Shown: positions 1-10,173 of the stretch, one piece after another
How the letters are laid out: every line of letters begins with the position of its first letter
Position numbering within the stretch: position 1 is the stretch's first letter
Source of the DNA: Corynespora cassiicola
Taxonomy: Eukaryota; Ascomycota; Dothideomycetes; Pleosporales; Corynesporascaceae
DNA length: 64,000 nt
Assembly (NCBI GenBank): GCA_022059125.1
Contig: JAEUWY010000001.1
Span: 372,001-436,000, forward strand
Reading direction: 5' to 3'
Translations under genes and position numbers: made by a program
The notes under the pieces: model-generated
Told to the model about the DNA's origin: nothing
Seen by the model: only the letters and a program-made list of their open reading frames with translations
Databases searched by the model: none

Positions 1-432
1 AGATCTTGGAGCCAGAAGTTCTTGTAGCGTCCAGCCCCGGGTAAACCACCTGCTCTTCTGGAACGATAGCTTGCTAGCGGCGAAGTCGTTGGTGCAAACG
101 TCGGATAAATATGCGTAGCACTTATCTGCATCTTGGTACCATCGAAACATGGAGTTGATCGCTTCTGAAAGCTCTGAACTGCTTCTTTTGTCGATGCAGC
201 AAGTGTCTATCCAGAAAAACTCAAGCCCGTTACTTGCAGCTTGCTTGCCGCAGAAGGTAAGTTTACGGTAGCCCACTTTGCTCTCACCCGTGCCGTTCAT
301 GAGGTCTTGCAATGTGACCTCTTCTTCGTCGACTCCCCAGGTATGTGAAAGAATGGCATAACGGGGTATGCTTTTTCCTGTATGCTCGACTAGGCGGAAG
401 CCGCCCCCTGCTTGAATCTGCAAGAGCCTCAT
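1..432 (-). CDS. HET-domain protein, N-terminal part (runs off the left edge)
   Basis: An open frame of 144 codons runs from an ATG at 432 to the window edge without a stop. It opens with MRLLQI, then YAILSHTW, then FFWIDTCCID, INSMFRWY, CYAYLSDV and WFTRGWTLQELLAP. These are the ordered signature blocks of the HET (heterokaryon incompatibility) domain. HET domains trigger regulated cell death after non-self recognition when fungal cells fuse; many are the effector end of an NLR-type receptor, but the C-terminal part of this protein lies outside the window. No frameshift or stop is seen in the visible part. The same N-terminal layout occurs in the intact receptor at 3540-7013, so it may be a paralogue. 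HET assignment is secure; full architecture is unknown. Confidence 0.9.
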   Translation of the reverse strand, partial: MRLLQIQAGGGFRLVEHTGKSIPRYAILSHTWGVDEEEVTLQDLMNGTGESKVGYRKLTFCGKQAASNGLEFFWIDTCCIDKRSSSELSEAINSMFRWYQDADKCYAYLSDVCTNDFAASKLSFQKSRWFTRGWTLQELLAPRS

Positions 433-666
433 AATGAAAAGGGCTCTGGGTCTCAGGCCGAGCAGTATGAGAAAAAGACAGACAGATACTCGGAGGAATA
501 AAAGAGCTGCAACTGTGTCTGGTGATTTTGTAGGTGGATGGAATAAGAGTTGATGTATGAGGGGTAAATAGGCAGCAGCCGCAAAGCCGAGTTGCAAGGA
601 TTAATATCATGTGACGAGATGGATGTGCTTATTCAGCAACACTAAGCGAGGCAGAGTACTTGACAT

Positions 667-1013
667 CGCCACTGTGAGCAGGGTTGACGGCCGACCGATT
701 CCTGCCCGGACCTTGTGATGCAAAGCCATGTATTTTCCGCTGTTTAAAGGCACGCAAAGCAATGTCGGCGTCTGAACTGGATAGAGTGGGGCAGAGCTTT
801 GAAAATGTGTAAATCGGGACTAGAATTCCGAAGTAGTATCGAGATGCATGCTCCACAGCGGGAACCAAAACCGGGTCCGCGGTGACAGCTTTTGGGTCAA
901 CGTTTAGCTTCTTTTAGACAGGAGCTGACGAATGACGCCGCTCTGTATCGTGACACGGGTCTGTCTTCACGTGGTAGCGCGCCAATCGGTGAGTCGGCGC
1001 CAAAATGAACGAA
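667..1013 (+). repeat. Upstream module A of the PD-(D/E)XK gene family
   Basis: This stretch aligns by eye, with substitutions, to 7217-7560 and 16991-17560. Shared blocks in order are a GGCCGACC/CCTGCCC core, ATAGAGTGGGGCAGAGC, GCGGGAACCAAAA, GGTGACAG, a TTTTAGACxGGAGC block, and a block with CACGTG-like and GCGCGCCAATCGG motifs followed by AAxGAACCG. It lies upstream of the intact nuclease-like gene starting at 1330. The conserved CCAAT- and E-box-like motifs suggest a shared promoter; that is inference. The rest of 433-1329 shows only short chance frames. Confidence 0.75.
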
Positions 1014-1329
1014 CCGTGTTCGCCAAGACGCCGAGTTGCGCAGGGCTAGCTTGGTCATCGGCCTCTTCAAAACAAACAAGCCGTATCGTCACCGATCCCC
1101 ACATCGAAGCATTCAACTCTCCTCCCATGCATTCAAGAACTCATCTGGATGTTGAGATTTGGATAGATAGTATTGGTACAACGCCTTCTTGGTACGTGCT
1201 CCGTCCCGCGTGGACACTGGATGAGCGACCACTGATTGTAACTGTATCGCCAGCTCACCTGCTCCGCTCGTCGCTCCCTGCGCAACCGATGACAAGGAGA
1301 ACAGCTGGTCGAAAGCGAAGCGTCAAACA

Positions 1330-2473
1330 ATGGAAGAGGATTTCGATCAAACGCCTCGCCCTTCAAAAAGAACGCGCGAACTCGATTCCGTCCCGCATTT
1401 GCCTCCTTCCCCAACCAAAAGCAGCTCAAGCGCAGCGATATCCGAAGCATCCGAAGTTGAATCACATCAAAGTGGACGCCTAAGTCCTGTTAAACAGCTT
1501 CAGCTACTCGAAGACTTGGAAGACCAACCTGTCGTCTTTTGCAATTTCGATGACGGCGAAGAGGGGGAGGAGCCGGAGGATGTTACGACAATGCGCAGTG
1601 CCACGCAGCGATTCGCAGACGGTATTGGAATATTGGGATATGATGATGTTGCTGCAATCGTGTCTAGTCTGCCGCCAATGGACAGGATTCGGTTTAGGTA
1701 TTCTTGGGCGAATGATGTCGAGCGGCGCTCCGCCTTAGGCTCCATGCCTTCGATAGCACAATTGCTTGACATTGTGGAGACTGCGCGAAAGTACGATCAC
1801 GGATCGGGCGTCTCGGAGGATGAATGGAACTCAGAGGTGCAACACCCACTTCTCAAGCTCGCGCGCAGCACGTCCAAGCATCGGCAGACGCTGGACATTC
1901 ACAATGTGTGAGTTTTGTTGTAGTCCCAGATGGTTACGCACTCATTAAAGCAGGAAAACGGCCAGAATCGAACCGGCATCACTTGCGCGCTCTGCCTTTC
2001 CCGGCCGCATCGTCGACTACGTTGTCGCGCTCAACCCAAACACCGCTACCAAACAAGCCTGGCGCTCCCTTCGATTGCTACCCGGTGCATCGATCAAGTC
2101 GTGGAACCACACGACCCGGGCCCGCCACAACCCTATCGCGATCAATATTGAGACGAAGGGGCCAATGAAGTCATGGACAGACGGCAAACCCCAGATCGCA
2201 ATATGGACAGATGCATGGTTGAAACGTCTCGCTCTCATTAGCGGTGGAATTAGTGGGCAATGGCCGGCTATTCCGCTCCTGATCGCTCAGGGTCATGACT
2301 GGCATCTGTTGATTGTTTCTAAAGATGGCCAGAAGATGACCATTCGGGAGCAAATAGATGCCGGGAGTACAAGATCATGTTTTGATGCAATGAAAACAAT
2401 AGCCATCCTTCACTGGCTTATGGATTGGGCTGAGATGGTTTGGCGGCCATGGCTTTTATCATTACCAGATTGA
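1330..2473 (+). CDS. PD-(D/E)XK nuclease-like protein (365 aa, one intron)
   Basis: Two exons, 1330-1907 and 1954-2473, are joined across a 46-nt GTGAGT...CAG intron. The sum is 1098 nt, giving 365 aa. Without the splice the frame ends at 1911; with it the protein reads LDIHNV-KTARI and continues to a C-terminal core. That core holds GRIVDYVVAL (likely active-site Asp), INIETKGP (the E-x-K motif) and PQIAIWTDAW. This is the pattern of the fungal PD-(D/E)XK nuclease-like family (Pfam calls it a PDDEXK superfamily member). The N-terminal third is Ser/Pro/Glu-rich and probably disordered, with a basic KRTREL patch. Catalytic activity and substrate are not known for this family. The start is the first ATG of the frame. 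Related copies lie at 7600, 10174-11751 and 17596, all with a similar upstream block. Confidence 0.8.
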
Positions 2474-3539
2474 GTCAGTAAAGACGCAGATAATGCTTGC
2501 AGTGGCAGTACGGATACATCTCAATGCCATCACCTGTAAAGCAGTTTTGCGCTCGCCAACTTCAGTACCAACAGGGACCTGCACTCCGAGACATCCATTC
2601 ACATAGGAAAGGATCGACAGTACCGCTCCTGTTGGGCTTATCCGCCCAACGCTGTAGAGAGGAAGAGTCACGACATGGGAGAGTGTCTAAAAGAGACATA
2701 AGCTGGGCAGCCAAGACCAGCCAGGACTCTCCCCGTCAAGATGTCACGTAGGAACGTTGAATATTGAACTTTCAACATGGCGGTTTGGGCTGATGCGAGT
2801 TCGTTTCGGTTCCCACTGTAGGTTCTCGTGTAGGGTACAAAGAATTCTCTGGGCCTCTACTGGTCTTAGTCGATGCCCAACGCGGGGGTCTAAGACTCTG
2901 CGCCATACTTCATTGTCTATACATCACCCAAGTTGACATCCTTGTAACTGTCCCACTTCCTCCTCCATCACAACCAAAATTATCGCCTCCAGCGCAAGGT
3001 CAGGGCAGGAGCGGGTCGGCCATCCTCCCGCTAGCCCGATCGGAGGAGTTTGTCAGTTTGGCGAAGTCTGAGGTGGCAAAGTTCAATGCCTTCCTCGTCC
3101 AGTAGCAGCATCTTACCGCCATTTGATCTAGAGCAGCTCGATGTTTCGTTGCAACAAAGTAGCAGGCTGCATCTCCGTCTCGGTTCCAGCCCTTATTAAC
3201 ATGGAGAAAATAAATGTGTGAGATAGTTAGTTACTTTAGTAAATCTTCTGTTTGCGCTTTGTAGGTTTTGTTCAGCCTTGCTCCGCCACATTCTGCTGCG
3301 CCGCCAACCGACGTACCGGTAGGTAACCGAGGACAGCCTGACCCGGCTGCTGCCTAATAATTGCTCGCACCACCGCTCATTCACAACAGGACGTTTCCAC
3401 GCCAAAAAGTGTACTCTGACCGCTAACACTCACAGCAATCTCGATAGCTGCCATCGTTATCCTCGACCGGACGGACGGACGAAGACCGCCGTTGCCACCA
3501 GTTATACAGCCTCATACGGTTGAGAGCCTGTGCGACGCA
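2474..3539. other. Intergenic region, no gene seen
   Basis: No supported gene. It contains one inverted copy of the family core repeat (2994-3043, listed separately) and short unsupported frames. The last ~200 bp should carry the promoter and 5' UTR of the HET-NACHT-ankyrin gene at 3540. Confidence 0.5.
2994..3043 (-). repeat. Solo core repeat E, inverted
   Basis: The reverse complement contains GCTAGCGGGAGGATGGCC followed by GACCCGCTCCTGCCCTGACC. Over ~47 bp it is nearly identical to the start of module B at 7217-7265 (two mismatches by eye). Homology stops after CCTTG, so only the core is present. No PD-(D/E)XK gene follows it on the minus strand. Confidence 0.7.
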
Positions 3540-6500
3540 ATGCGGCTCCTAAAGCTCAGCGGCGATAACGAGTTCAGCTTTACCAAAGACATACTTGACG
3601 AGAACGAAATCCCTCCTTATGCTATACTTTCGCATACTTGGCAGGAGGAGGATCAAGAGGTTAAGTTCGATGAGTTCTCCGACGTCGAAAGAAAGAGTAA
3701 GCCAGGCTACGACAAGATTCGGTTCTGCGCACAACAGGCTAAACGTGATGGCTTAAAGTACTTCTGGGTAGATACTTGCTGCATCAACAAGGCGAATGCT
3801 GTCGAAGTTCAGTGTGCGATCAACTCCATGTTTCGCTGGTATAAAAAGGCGGCCCAGTGCTATGTGTACCTCGCGGATGTCTCTACACAAAAACGGAAAG
3901 CAGACAACGAGAACTTCCAGTACGCTTGGGAGCCAGCATTTCGGCACAGTAGATGGTTTACCCGAGGCTGGACTCTACAAGAGCTCCTAGCCCCTCATAC
4001 TGTCACGTTTTTCTCGAAAGAAGGAGATCGGTTGGGTGACAAGAAAACACTAGAGCGACAAATTCACGAGACAACGGGAGTCCCCATCCAAGCCCTTCAA
4101 GGGGCTCCTCTACACGAGTTTAGCAAAGAGGATCGATTGTCATGGTCAAAAGGCCGCCACACATCACGCGAAGAAGATAAAGCATACTCGTTGCTAGGTA
4201 TATTTGGTATCTTTATGCTGCCAAACTATGGCGAAGGTGAAAGGAACGCCTTTGAGAGGCTTCAAAAAAAGATTACAGAGTCCTTGGGCGGCAAGATACG
4301 CTCGCTGGACAACGACCAAAGGCGGCTACTGTTGGGCTCATTGCGATTTGACCAAATTGATTCACGCCAGATGACCATCAAAACGGCCCACGCCAAGACG
4401 TGTAAATGGCTATTAACAAAGCCCGAGTACCTAGACTGGCTCGATACGACCAAAATAGGCGAACACCATGGCTTCTTGTGGATTAAAGGGAAACCTGGAA
4501 CTGGAAAATCTACCCTAATGAAGTTTGCTCTTGCTAATGCGCGTAAATTGATGAAGAATAGGACTATCATCTCCTTCTTCTTCAACGCACGAGGTGGGGA
4601 CATGGAGAAGTCTACGATTGGGACATATCGGTCTCTGCTCCTGCAACTCCTCGAACGGCATCCTGCTCTGCAGTGTGTTTTTGACTCGGCCGGTTTCTCA
4701 TCGTCAAGTATCAGACCAGATCACAATTGGGGCATTGAATTACTTAAGTCGCTGTTGGAGCAAGCTATACAGAATCTTGGACAGTCTTCTGTAGTCTGCT
4801 TTATCGACGCCTTGGATGAATGCGAAGAGGGGCAGGTCCGAGACATGTTACAGTTCTTTGAGCATGTCGGTGAGCTCTCGGTGTCTTCTGGTATCGACTT
4901 TCGGGTTTGCTTTTCAAGCAGGCACTACCCACACATCACTATCCGGAAGGGGCTAAATCTGGTGCTGGAAGGACAAGAAGGGCACAGCCAGGACATCGCC
5001 AACTACATAGAGAGCGAGTTGAAGATTGGAAAGAGTAAGACTGCGCTGCAGATTCGAAGCAAGCTTCAAGAAAAATCATCAGGAGTCTTTATGTGGGTCG
5101 TTCTCGTCGTAGGCATTCTGAACAAAGAGCACGACCGTGGCCGGATCCATGCGCTTCGGCGAAGACTGCAGGAGATTCCTGGCGACCTCCACAAACTGTT
5201 TCGCGATATTTTGACGCGCGACTCGCATAACTCAGACGAACTAGCACTGTGCATCCAATGGATGCTTTTCGCAAAGCAGCCCTTGAGTCCAGAGCAGTTG
5301 TACTTCGCTATTCTTTCTGGGGTTGAGCCTGAAACAATGTCAAAGTGGGATCCTGACGAGATTACCAAAAACACGATCAAACTATTCATACTCGATACAT
5401 CGAAAGGCCTGGCTGAGATGACGACATCCAAGAATCAGACGGTGCAGTTTATCCACGAGTCAGTAAGAGACTTTCTTCTGAAAGAAGATGGTCTAGGCGA
5501 CGTCTGGCCTCACCTCCGGAATAACCTCCATGGCCAAAGTCATGAGCGGCTAAAGCAATGCTGCCTTACATACATGAGTACAGATATCTTTACTCCTCTG
5601 AAGATCCCCGAGAGTCTTCCAAAGGCTTCATCGCAGCAGGCTGCAGACCTGCGCACGTCAGCCGACGGTTTGTTTCCTTTTCTGGAATATGCTGTGCAAA
5701 ACATCCTATACCATGCAGATGCGGCAGAAAGAAGTGGGATTGCTCAGGGGAACTGGATTCTAAGCTTTCCACTAGCCACCTGGATTCAGCTGGACAACTT
5801 ATTTGAGAAGCATGAAATACGTAGGCACACAGAAGAAATGAGTCTACTATATGCGTTAGGGGAGCGTAACCTATCCTCCCTGATTAGAGCATTTCCATAC
5901 GCTATCTCATGTCTTGAGGTTGAAAAAGAGCGGTATGGGCTCCCTCTCTTTGCAGCCTTAGCAACCGGAAATGAGGAGGCTCTCCAAGCATTCGTGGATG
6001 TGCTCTCTAAGGATCGGCTTCCTGAAAGTCGCCTTAGCGAAATACAGGCCCATCATCACGAGGGTAGAGAGGATCAAAAGCTCCGACGCAATTTCAAATT
6101 CTCGAATCATAAGGGTCTACTCTCTCATGCAGTCGAGTTTGGAAATGTGGCAATAATCGGGCTGTTGCTCAGCACGGGCAAGTTCGAGGCTGACGCGAAG
6201 GACGATGATGGACGGACGCCGCTCTCGTGGGCAGCAGAGAAAGGACACGAGGCGGTAGTTAAGCTACTACTCAGCACGGGCAAGGTCGAGGCTGACGTGA
6301 AGCACCAGTTCGGACGGACGCCGCTCTCGTGGGCAGCAGGGAAAGGACACGAGGCGGTAGTTAAGCTACTACTTAGCACGGGCAAGGTTGAGGCCGACGC
6401 GAAGGATACTTACGGACGGACGCCGCTCTCGCGGGCAGCAGAGAGAGGACACAAGGCGGTAGTCAAGCTACTACTCAGCACGGGCAAGGTCGAGGCCGAC

Positions 6501-7013
6501 GCGAAGGACACCTACGGACGGACGCCGCTCTCGCGGGCAGCAGAGAGAGGACACAAGGCGGTAGTCAAGCTGCTGCTCAGCACGGGCAAGGTCGACGCTG
6601 ACGCGAAGGAAAAGTACGGACGGACGCCGCTCTCGTGGGCAGCAGAGAGAGGACACGAGGCGGTAGTTAAGCTGCTGCTCAGCACGGGCAAGATTGAGGC
6701 CGACGCGAAGGACGACGATGGACGGACGCCGCTCTCGTGGGCAGCAGGGAAGGGACACGAGGCGGTAGTTAAGCTGCTGCTCAGCACGGGCAAGTTTGAG
6801 GCTGACGCGAAGGACAACGATGGACGGACACCGCTCTTGTGGGCAGCGCTGAGGGGACACGAGGCGGTAGTTAAGCTGCTGCTCAGCACGGGCAAGTTTG
6901 AGGCCGACGCGAAGGACGACGATGGACGGACGCCGCTCTCGTGGGCAGCAGGGAAGGGACACGAGGCGGTAATCAAGCTGCTGCTCAGCACGGGCAAGGT
7001 CGACGTCGAATAG
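3540..7013 (+). CDS. HET-NACHT-ankyrin NLR-type receptor (1157 aa)
   Basis: A single uninterrupted frame. The only in-frame ATG before the HET domain is at 3540 (MRLLKLSGDNEF), so I start there; upstream in-frame codons contain no ATG. Residues ~25-190 form the HET domain (YAILSHTW, FWVDTCCIN, RWFTRGWTLQELLAP, KAYSLLGIFG). NACHT follows, with Walker A GKPGTGKS near residue 317 and Walker B CFIDALDEC near residue 417. A helical linker leads to C-terminal ankyrin repeats from ~855: one degenerate and eight near-identical 34-residue units. In such receptors the repeats sense a ligand, NACHT oligomerises with ATP/GTP, and HET executes cell death. Highly homogenised repeats are typical of rapidly evolving allorecognition receptors. 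All key motifs are intact, so it is probably functional. Confidence 0.93.
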   Translation: MRLLKLSGDNEFSFTKDILDENEIPPYAILSHTWQEEDQEVKFDEFSDVERKSKPGYDKIRFCAQQAKRDGLKYFWVDTCCINKANAVEVQCAINSMFRWYKKAAQCYVYLADVSTQKRKADNENFQYAWEPAFRHSRWFTRGWTLQELLAPHTVTFFSKEGDRLGDKKTLERQIHETTGVPIQALQGAPLHEFSKEDRLSWSKGRHTSREEDKAYSLLGIFGIFMLPNYGEGERNAFERLQKKITESLGGKIRSLDNDQRRLLLGSLRFDQIDSRQMTIKTAHAKTCKWLLTKPEYLDWLDTTKIGEHHGFLWIKGKPGTGKSTLMKFALANARKLMKNRTIISFFFNARGGDMEKSTIGTYRSLLLQLLERHPALQCVFDSAGFSSSSIRPDHNWGIELLKSLLEQAIQNLGQSSVVCFIDALDECEEGQVRDMLQFFEHVGELSVSSGIDFRVCFSSRHYPHITIRKGLNLVLEGQEGHSQDIANYIESELKIGKSKTALQIRSKLQEKSSGVFMWVVLVVGILNKEHDRGRIHALRRRLQEIPGDLHKLFRDILTRDSHNSDELALCIQWMLFAKQPLSPEQLYFAILSGVEPETMSKWDPDEITKNTIKLFILDTSKGLAEMTTSKNQTVQFIHESVRDFLLKEDGLGDVWPHLRNNLHGQSHERLKQCCLTYMSTDIFTPLKIPESLPKASSQQAADLRTSADGLFPFLEYAVQNILYHADAAERSGIAQGNWILSFPLATWIQLDNLFEKHEIRRHTEEMSLLYALGERNLSSLIRAFPYAISCLEVEKERYGLPLFAALATGNEEALQAFVDVLSKDRLPESRLSEIQAHHHEGREDQKLRRNFKFSNHKGLLSHAVEFGNVAIIGLLLSTGKFEADAKDDDGRTPLSWAAEKGHEAVVKLLLSTGKVEADVKHQFGRTPLSWAAGKGHEAVVKLLLSTGKVEADAKDTYGRTPLSRAAERGHKAVVKLLLSTGKVEADAKDTYGRTPLSRAAERGHKAVVKLLLSTGKVDADAKEKYGRTPLSWAAERGHEAVVKLLLSTGKIEADAKDDDGRTPLSWAAGKGHEAVVKLLLSTGKFEADAKDNDGRTPLLWAALRGHEAVVKLLLSTGKFEADAKDDDGRTPLSWAAGKGHEAVIKLLLSTGKVDVE
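6199..7011 (+). repeat. 102-bp tandem repeats encoding eight homogenised ankyrin units
   Basis: The block GGACGGACGCCGCTCT recurs eight times at 102-bp spacing from ~6210. Each unit encodes GRTPL-x-x-AA-x-x-GH-x-AV-x-KLLLSTGK. Units are near-identical in DNA, whereas the three residues just before GRTPL vary (DDD, HQF, DTY, DTY, EKY, DDD, DND, DDD). Such arrays are prone to unit gain and loss by unequal recombination. Confidence 0.9.
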
Positions 7014-7216
7014 CGTGCCCTAGAAATGTCGCAACTTTTGCGTACGCATCTTTCTCTATTACATATTTTCTATTCCCTCTATTTCACAAGAGGGCCGGGG
7101 AGAATGAAGCTTATATAGTTTTCAACTTCCCTTTAACAATGCTTCGAGCAGGTTTGGCTCACGTAAGCATCATTCGGTAATTTGCCACTTGCTTGTTGTT
7201 GGATGCGAGAACGGCT

Positions 7217-7560
7217 CGATCGCGCTAGCGGGAGGATGGCCGACCCGCTCCTGCCCTGGCCTTGTGGTGCGGAGCCGTGTATTTTTCGTTGTGCAAAAGC
7301 ATGAAGAGCATTCCCAGCATCTTTCAATCAGGGAGAGTGGGGCAGAGCCTCGAAAATGTGCAAATCGGAACTAGGGTTCAAAAGCAGGGCCCACGCCCCT
7401 CAGCGGGAACCAAAAACAAGCCTGCACGGTGACAGTTTCAGGGTCAGCGTTTGGCTAATTTTAGACGGGAGCCGCCGAATGACGCTCCGATCGCAACACG
7501 AGTTTATGCTCACGTGATAGCGCGCCAATCGGCAAGTCGGTGCGAAAACAAACGAACCGC
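7217..7560 (+). repeat. Upstream module B of the PD-(D/E)XK gene family
   Basis: Closest relative of module C (16991-17560, after removal of an LTR) and clearly homologous to module A (667-1013). It begins with the core repeat and ends in a CACGTG-ATAGCGCGCCAATCGG block. It sits directly upstream of the truncated family member at 7600. The rest of 7014-7599 holds no gene. Confidence 0.8.
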
Positions 7561-7599
7561 GGGGCTAGGCATCCACCATTTCCAACACCACCAACGACA

Positions 7600-8061
7600 A
7601 TGGATCAATACAATGGTCCTTTGACAGCTAAGCACAAAATTTTCAGGTCGTGGCTAACTTCCGTACATAAGAATCGTGTTCCCCTTACCCCTCCTCCTGA
7701 CGAATGCCTAAAGTCGCTGCCAGTTCCTTTGAGAGGGAAACGCGCCATGTCCCTCCCCAAGAAGGCGTCTGTACCCAGCCCACATCGCAGCGAAAGCCCG
7801 AAACGGCGAAGAACCGGATATGTTGATAATATACAGCCCAGCCAGAGTGTATCACAGCCGGGAAGTGAAACGCTACTAGCCCCGACCGAAAGGAATACAT
7901 TCAGTCCACCTGGCAGTCGAGTTTTTTCGAGCGCAAAGCGTTCGCCAAGCCCTACACGGGAGACGCCAATTATATTGCGGAGTGCATGGCCGCCGGTGTT
8001 GACAGAAAGCCTCAATGATCTGAGGGAGTTTCATTGGAATCGCATCAAGAGCCGGCCGTAA
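7600..8061 (+). pseudogene. Truncated N-terminal fragment of a PD-(D/E)XK family gene (153 aa frame)
   Basis: ATG at 7600 opens a 153-codon frame starting MDQYNGPLTAKH. It carries a basic PKRRR patch, Ser/Pro-rich stretches, and RETPIILRSAWPPVL leading to ESLNDLREF, then stops. The first 150 codons match the N-terminus of the pseudogene at 17596 (MDQRSGPLTAQH; later REMPIILQDAWPLVL, ESLNGL). There the match continues to the nuclease core; here it ends after LREF, and no (D/E)-x-K core follows. I read it as a 3'-truncated copy. A short functional protein cannot be excluded because the frame is clean and its promoter module is intact. Confidence 0.6.
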
Positions 8062-8586
8062 GGCAAAAAGATGGCTGCTCCAGGCTCTAATCTGCCTGAC
8101 AATGCACATTTTGGAAGCTCTGGTCTCGTTTGATTTCATCCGGAGACGCGACGCTCTATATTTCCAGCAAAAATACACGCACGATCGTACCAATTTGTGG
8201 AAGGCAATTGCCTGTTTTTTCTTTGGATATATTTGAAAAGACACCATTGTCTGCTAAACCGTCTGATGTGGGTAGCTTCGAGGAAGCCTCGATGTAAACT
8301 CAAGCACAGATAACGCCGCATCAAGGAGTTAGGCAGAGGGTATCAAAAATACTGATCCAAGCTCAAACATCAAGTAGCACAGAAAGGCCAAGCTATAAGT
8401 AGTTGCCTTAATTTTCACGACGATCAGGTGATCTTGGATTTCGCTTCCACGCAAAACCATGTGACCGAGCGATGATGTTTCGAGCCCCGCTTCAGCCATC
8501 TGCGCAACATGACGCCATGCATCCTCATTTAACTTGTCTTCACCCGTAAAACCTCCATTTTCTCAAGCAGCAAATGCACAATCAAG
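8062..8586. other. Intergenic region, no gene seen
   Basis: Only short unsupported frames. It separates the truncated family member from the BTB gene and probably holds the BTB promoter. Confidence 0.45.
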
Positions 8587-9502
8587 ATGACCGAAACACA
8601 TGCATCGTCCTGTTTCGAAGAGTATGTTACAATGCAATCTTGTAGTGGTTGTCTAAAGCCGAAACAGCCTTATCCAATCAAGTCTATTCACTTTTTGCAT
8701 TGGTGGAGAAAAGAAACATTTTGTGGTGCATTCCGAAGCGGTTGCTACCACATCTGAGTACTTCCATGTATTGGTCAATGGCAACATGGTAGAGGCTAAA
8801 ACACGATCCGCCGAGTTTCAGGATGTGAAGCCTGAGGATTTTATGCGATTTCTGGAGTACGCTTACCGTCGAGACTATACTGTTCCCTGCTGTGTTGAGG
8901 ATCAAAATGGAATCAACAATGATGAGGAAACATCACCAGCCGCAGTGCCAGAGGCTCCACCACCAGAGACTCCACCACCAGAGCCTCCGGGTTTTTACCC
9001 ATATCCGGAGCCTCCAAAGCCAGAACGTAGACTAAAAACGAGAAAGAATATACGATCAAAGTTCGAGGAACGCAACTATCTACCGGCAGGCAATCCTAGT
9101 GTGGAAATGCTCAAGGATTTCGAGCCTCAGCCCAACTCATCTCCTCGGCAGGACTTCACACCTGTTTTCTTAGCTCACGCACGGTTATACGACTTTGTTA
9201 GTATGTATCTGGTGCAGCCACTTAGGGCACTGGCGCTGTACAAACTCCATAAGACGTTGATGAGTTTCCAGCTATATACCCGACGAGTGAGAGATGTGCT
9301 CGAGCCTGCGAGATATGCTTATGATCACGGTTCTGACAGGAAACCGGAAGGGACCATTGATGATCTGAGGGAGTTGGTAGTAGAGTACATTGCGTGTGAG
9401 TTGGATACAATTGGGAAACACAAAGAGTTTAAGCAATTGATTGAAGAAGGGGGGGAATTTGTCGGTGACTTCTGGGATGTTGTACGTGTGGATCTACTTT
9501 AA
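8587..9502 (+). CDS. BTB/POZ-domain protein (289 aa, one intron)
   Basis: Exon 1 (8587-8621) encodes MTETHASSCFE. A 46-nt intron (GTATGT...CAG, 8622-8667) joins it to exon 2 (8668-9502), sum 870 nt. The splice creates FEDLIQSS-LFTFCIGGEKKHFVVHSEA...SEYFHVLVNG...FMRFLEYAYRRDY, a typical fungal BTB fold at residues ~8-95. A Pro/Glu-rich linker (PEAPPPETPPPEPP) follows, then a helical C-terminal part of the kind seen after many fungal BTB domains (HARLYDFVSMYLV, ALYKLHKTL). BTB domains dimerise and often act as cullin-3 adaptors; this protein's partner is unknown. Without the intron there is no ATG before the domain, which supports the model. Confidence 0.8.
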
Positions 9503-10173
9503 AGGGGACGATTATGTGACACAGTTCGGTCGAATATCGAGAAAGAGCTTTAGTTTTTCTACATGAAATACTAGTGCTTTTCGGACTCCTGTAGCTTACT
9601 GTACGACCAGAGCTGACAACACCACGCGTGATATCAGCAGCAAACACAATAGGACCGCGGGCTGTGATGAACTTCTTCGTGGCAGTCAAATGGACAAAGC
9701 AGCCAGGATGAATACGCACGCATTGGATTTACACCTTTGGTTTGCACCTTGGGCGTAGTCTCCACAAATCACACCAAGTCAACTTTACTTACTCCGGAAC
9801 GCTACCCACCACAGCCTCGCCATGCAATACAATGTGCGGATGTGTCCGTACCACAAGGTTCTATGACGCAGAAACAAGATATCGCACCGCCTTCGAACTT
9901 TTCAAAAGCCCTTTTGATGCCACCGCCGACCGACGGGAAGCAGTTCACCTTTCAAACTGCTTTATTAGAGGAGTTCTCAAAAACCGTGGAACTCAGCATT
10001 GGTCTTCCATGCAATGGTGCGCGTTTGGGCGTGTAAGCACATTTGATCTCGCTCGAACTGGAACAGAACACCGAGAACCAGTCCCAGTGCAAGTTGTGCA
10101 TCACTTTACCAAGCGATTAGCAAATTAGCCGACATATACTAAAAATTCACCAGTTATGCGTTCTGGAACGATG
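9503..10173. other. Intergenic region, no gene seen
   Basis: Contains a ~128-codon frame at 9742-10128 that has no ATG at its head and no recognisable domain. I do not call it a gene. The two flanking genes converge here. Confidence 0.4.

Noticed and set aside
1908..1953. Reading the break at 1911 as a frameshift in the nuclease-like gene
   Set aside because: A 46-nt GT-AG intron restores the frame and the family sequence exactly, so no lesion is needed.
667..3043. Inverted cores A and E as terminal repeats of one element enclosing the gene at 1330
   Set aside because: E is much closer to B than to A, homology stops inside the core, and I see no target duplication; kept only as something to test.
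3492..3539. Possible N-terminal extension of the HET-NACHT-ankyrin protein
   Set aside because: It would need a TTG start; HET proteins of this class commonly begin at MRLL, which is the ATG at 3540.
6471..6997. Two long minus-strand frames (~160 codons each) opposite the ankyrin array
   Set aside because: They are mirror images of the 102-bp repeats, so periodic sequence keeps them open; they have no independent domain.
9742..10128. 128-codon frame between the BTB and nuclease-like genes
   Set aside because: Begins at TTG with no ATG, no recognised domain, and no splice sites that would link it to a neighbour.
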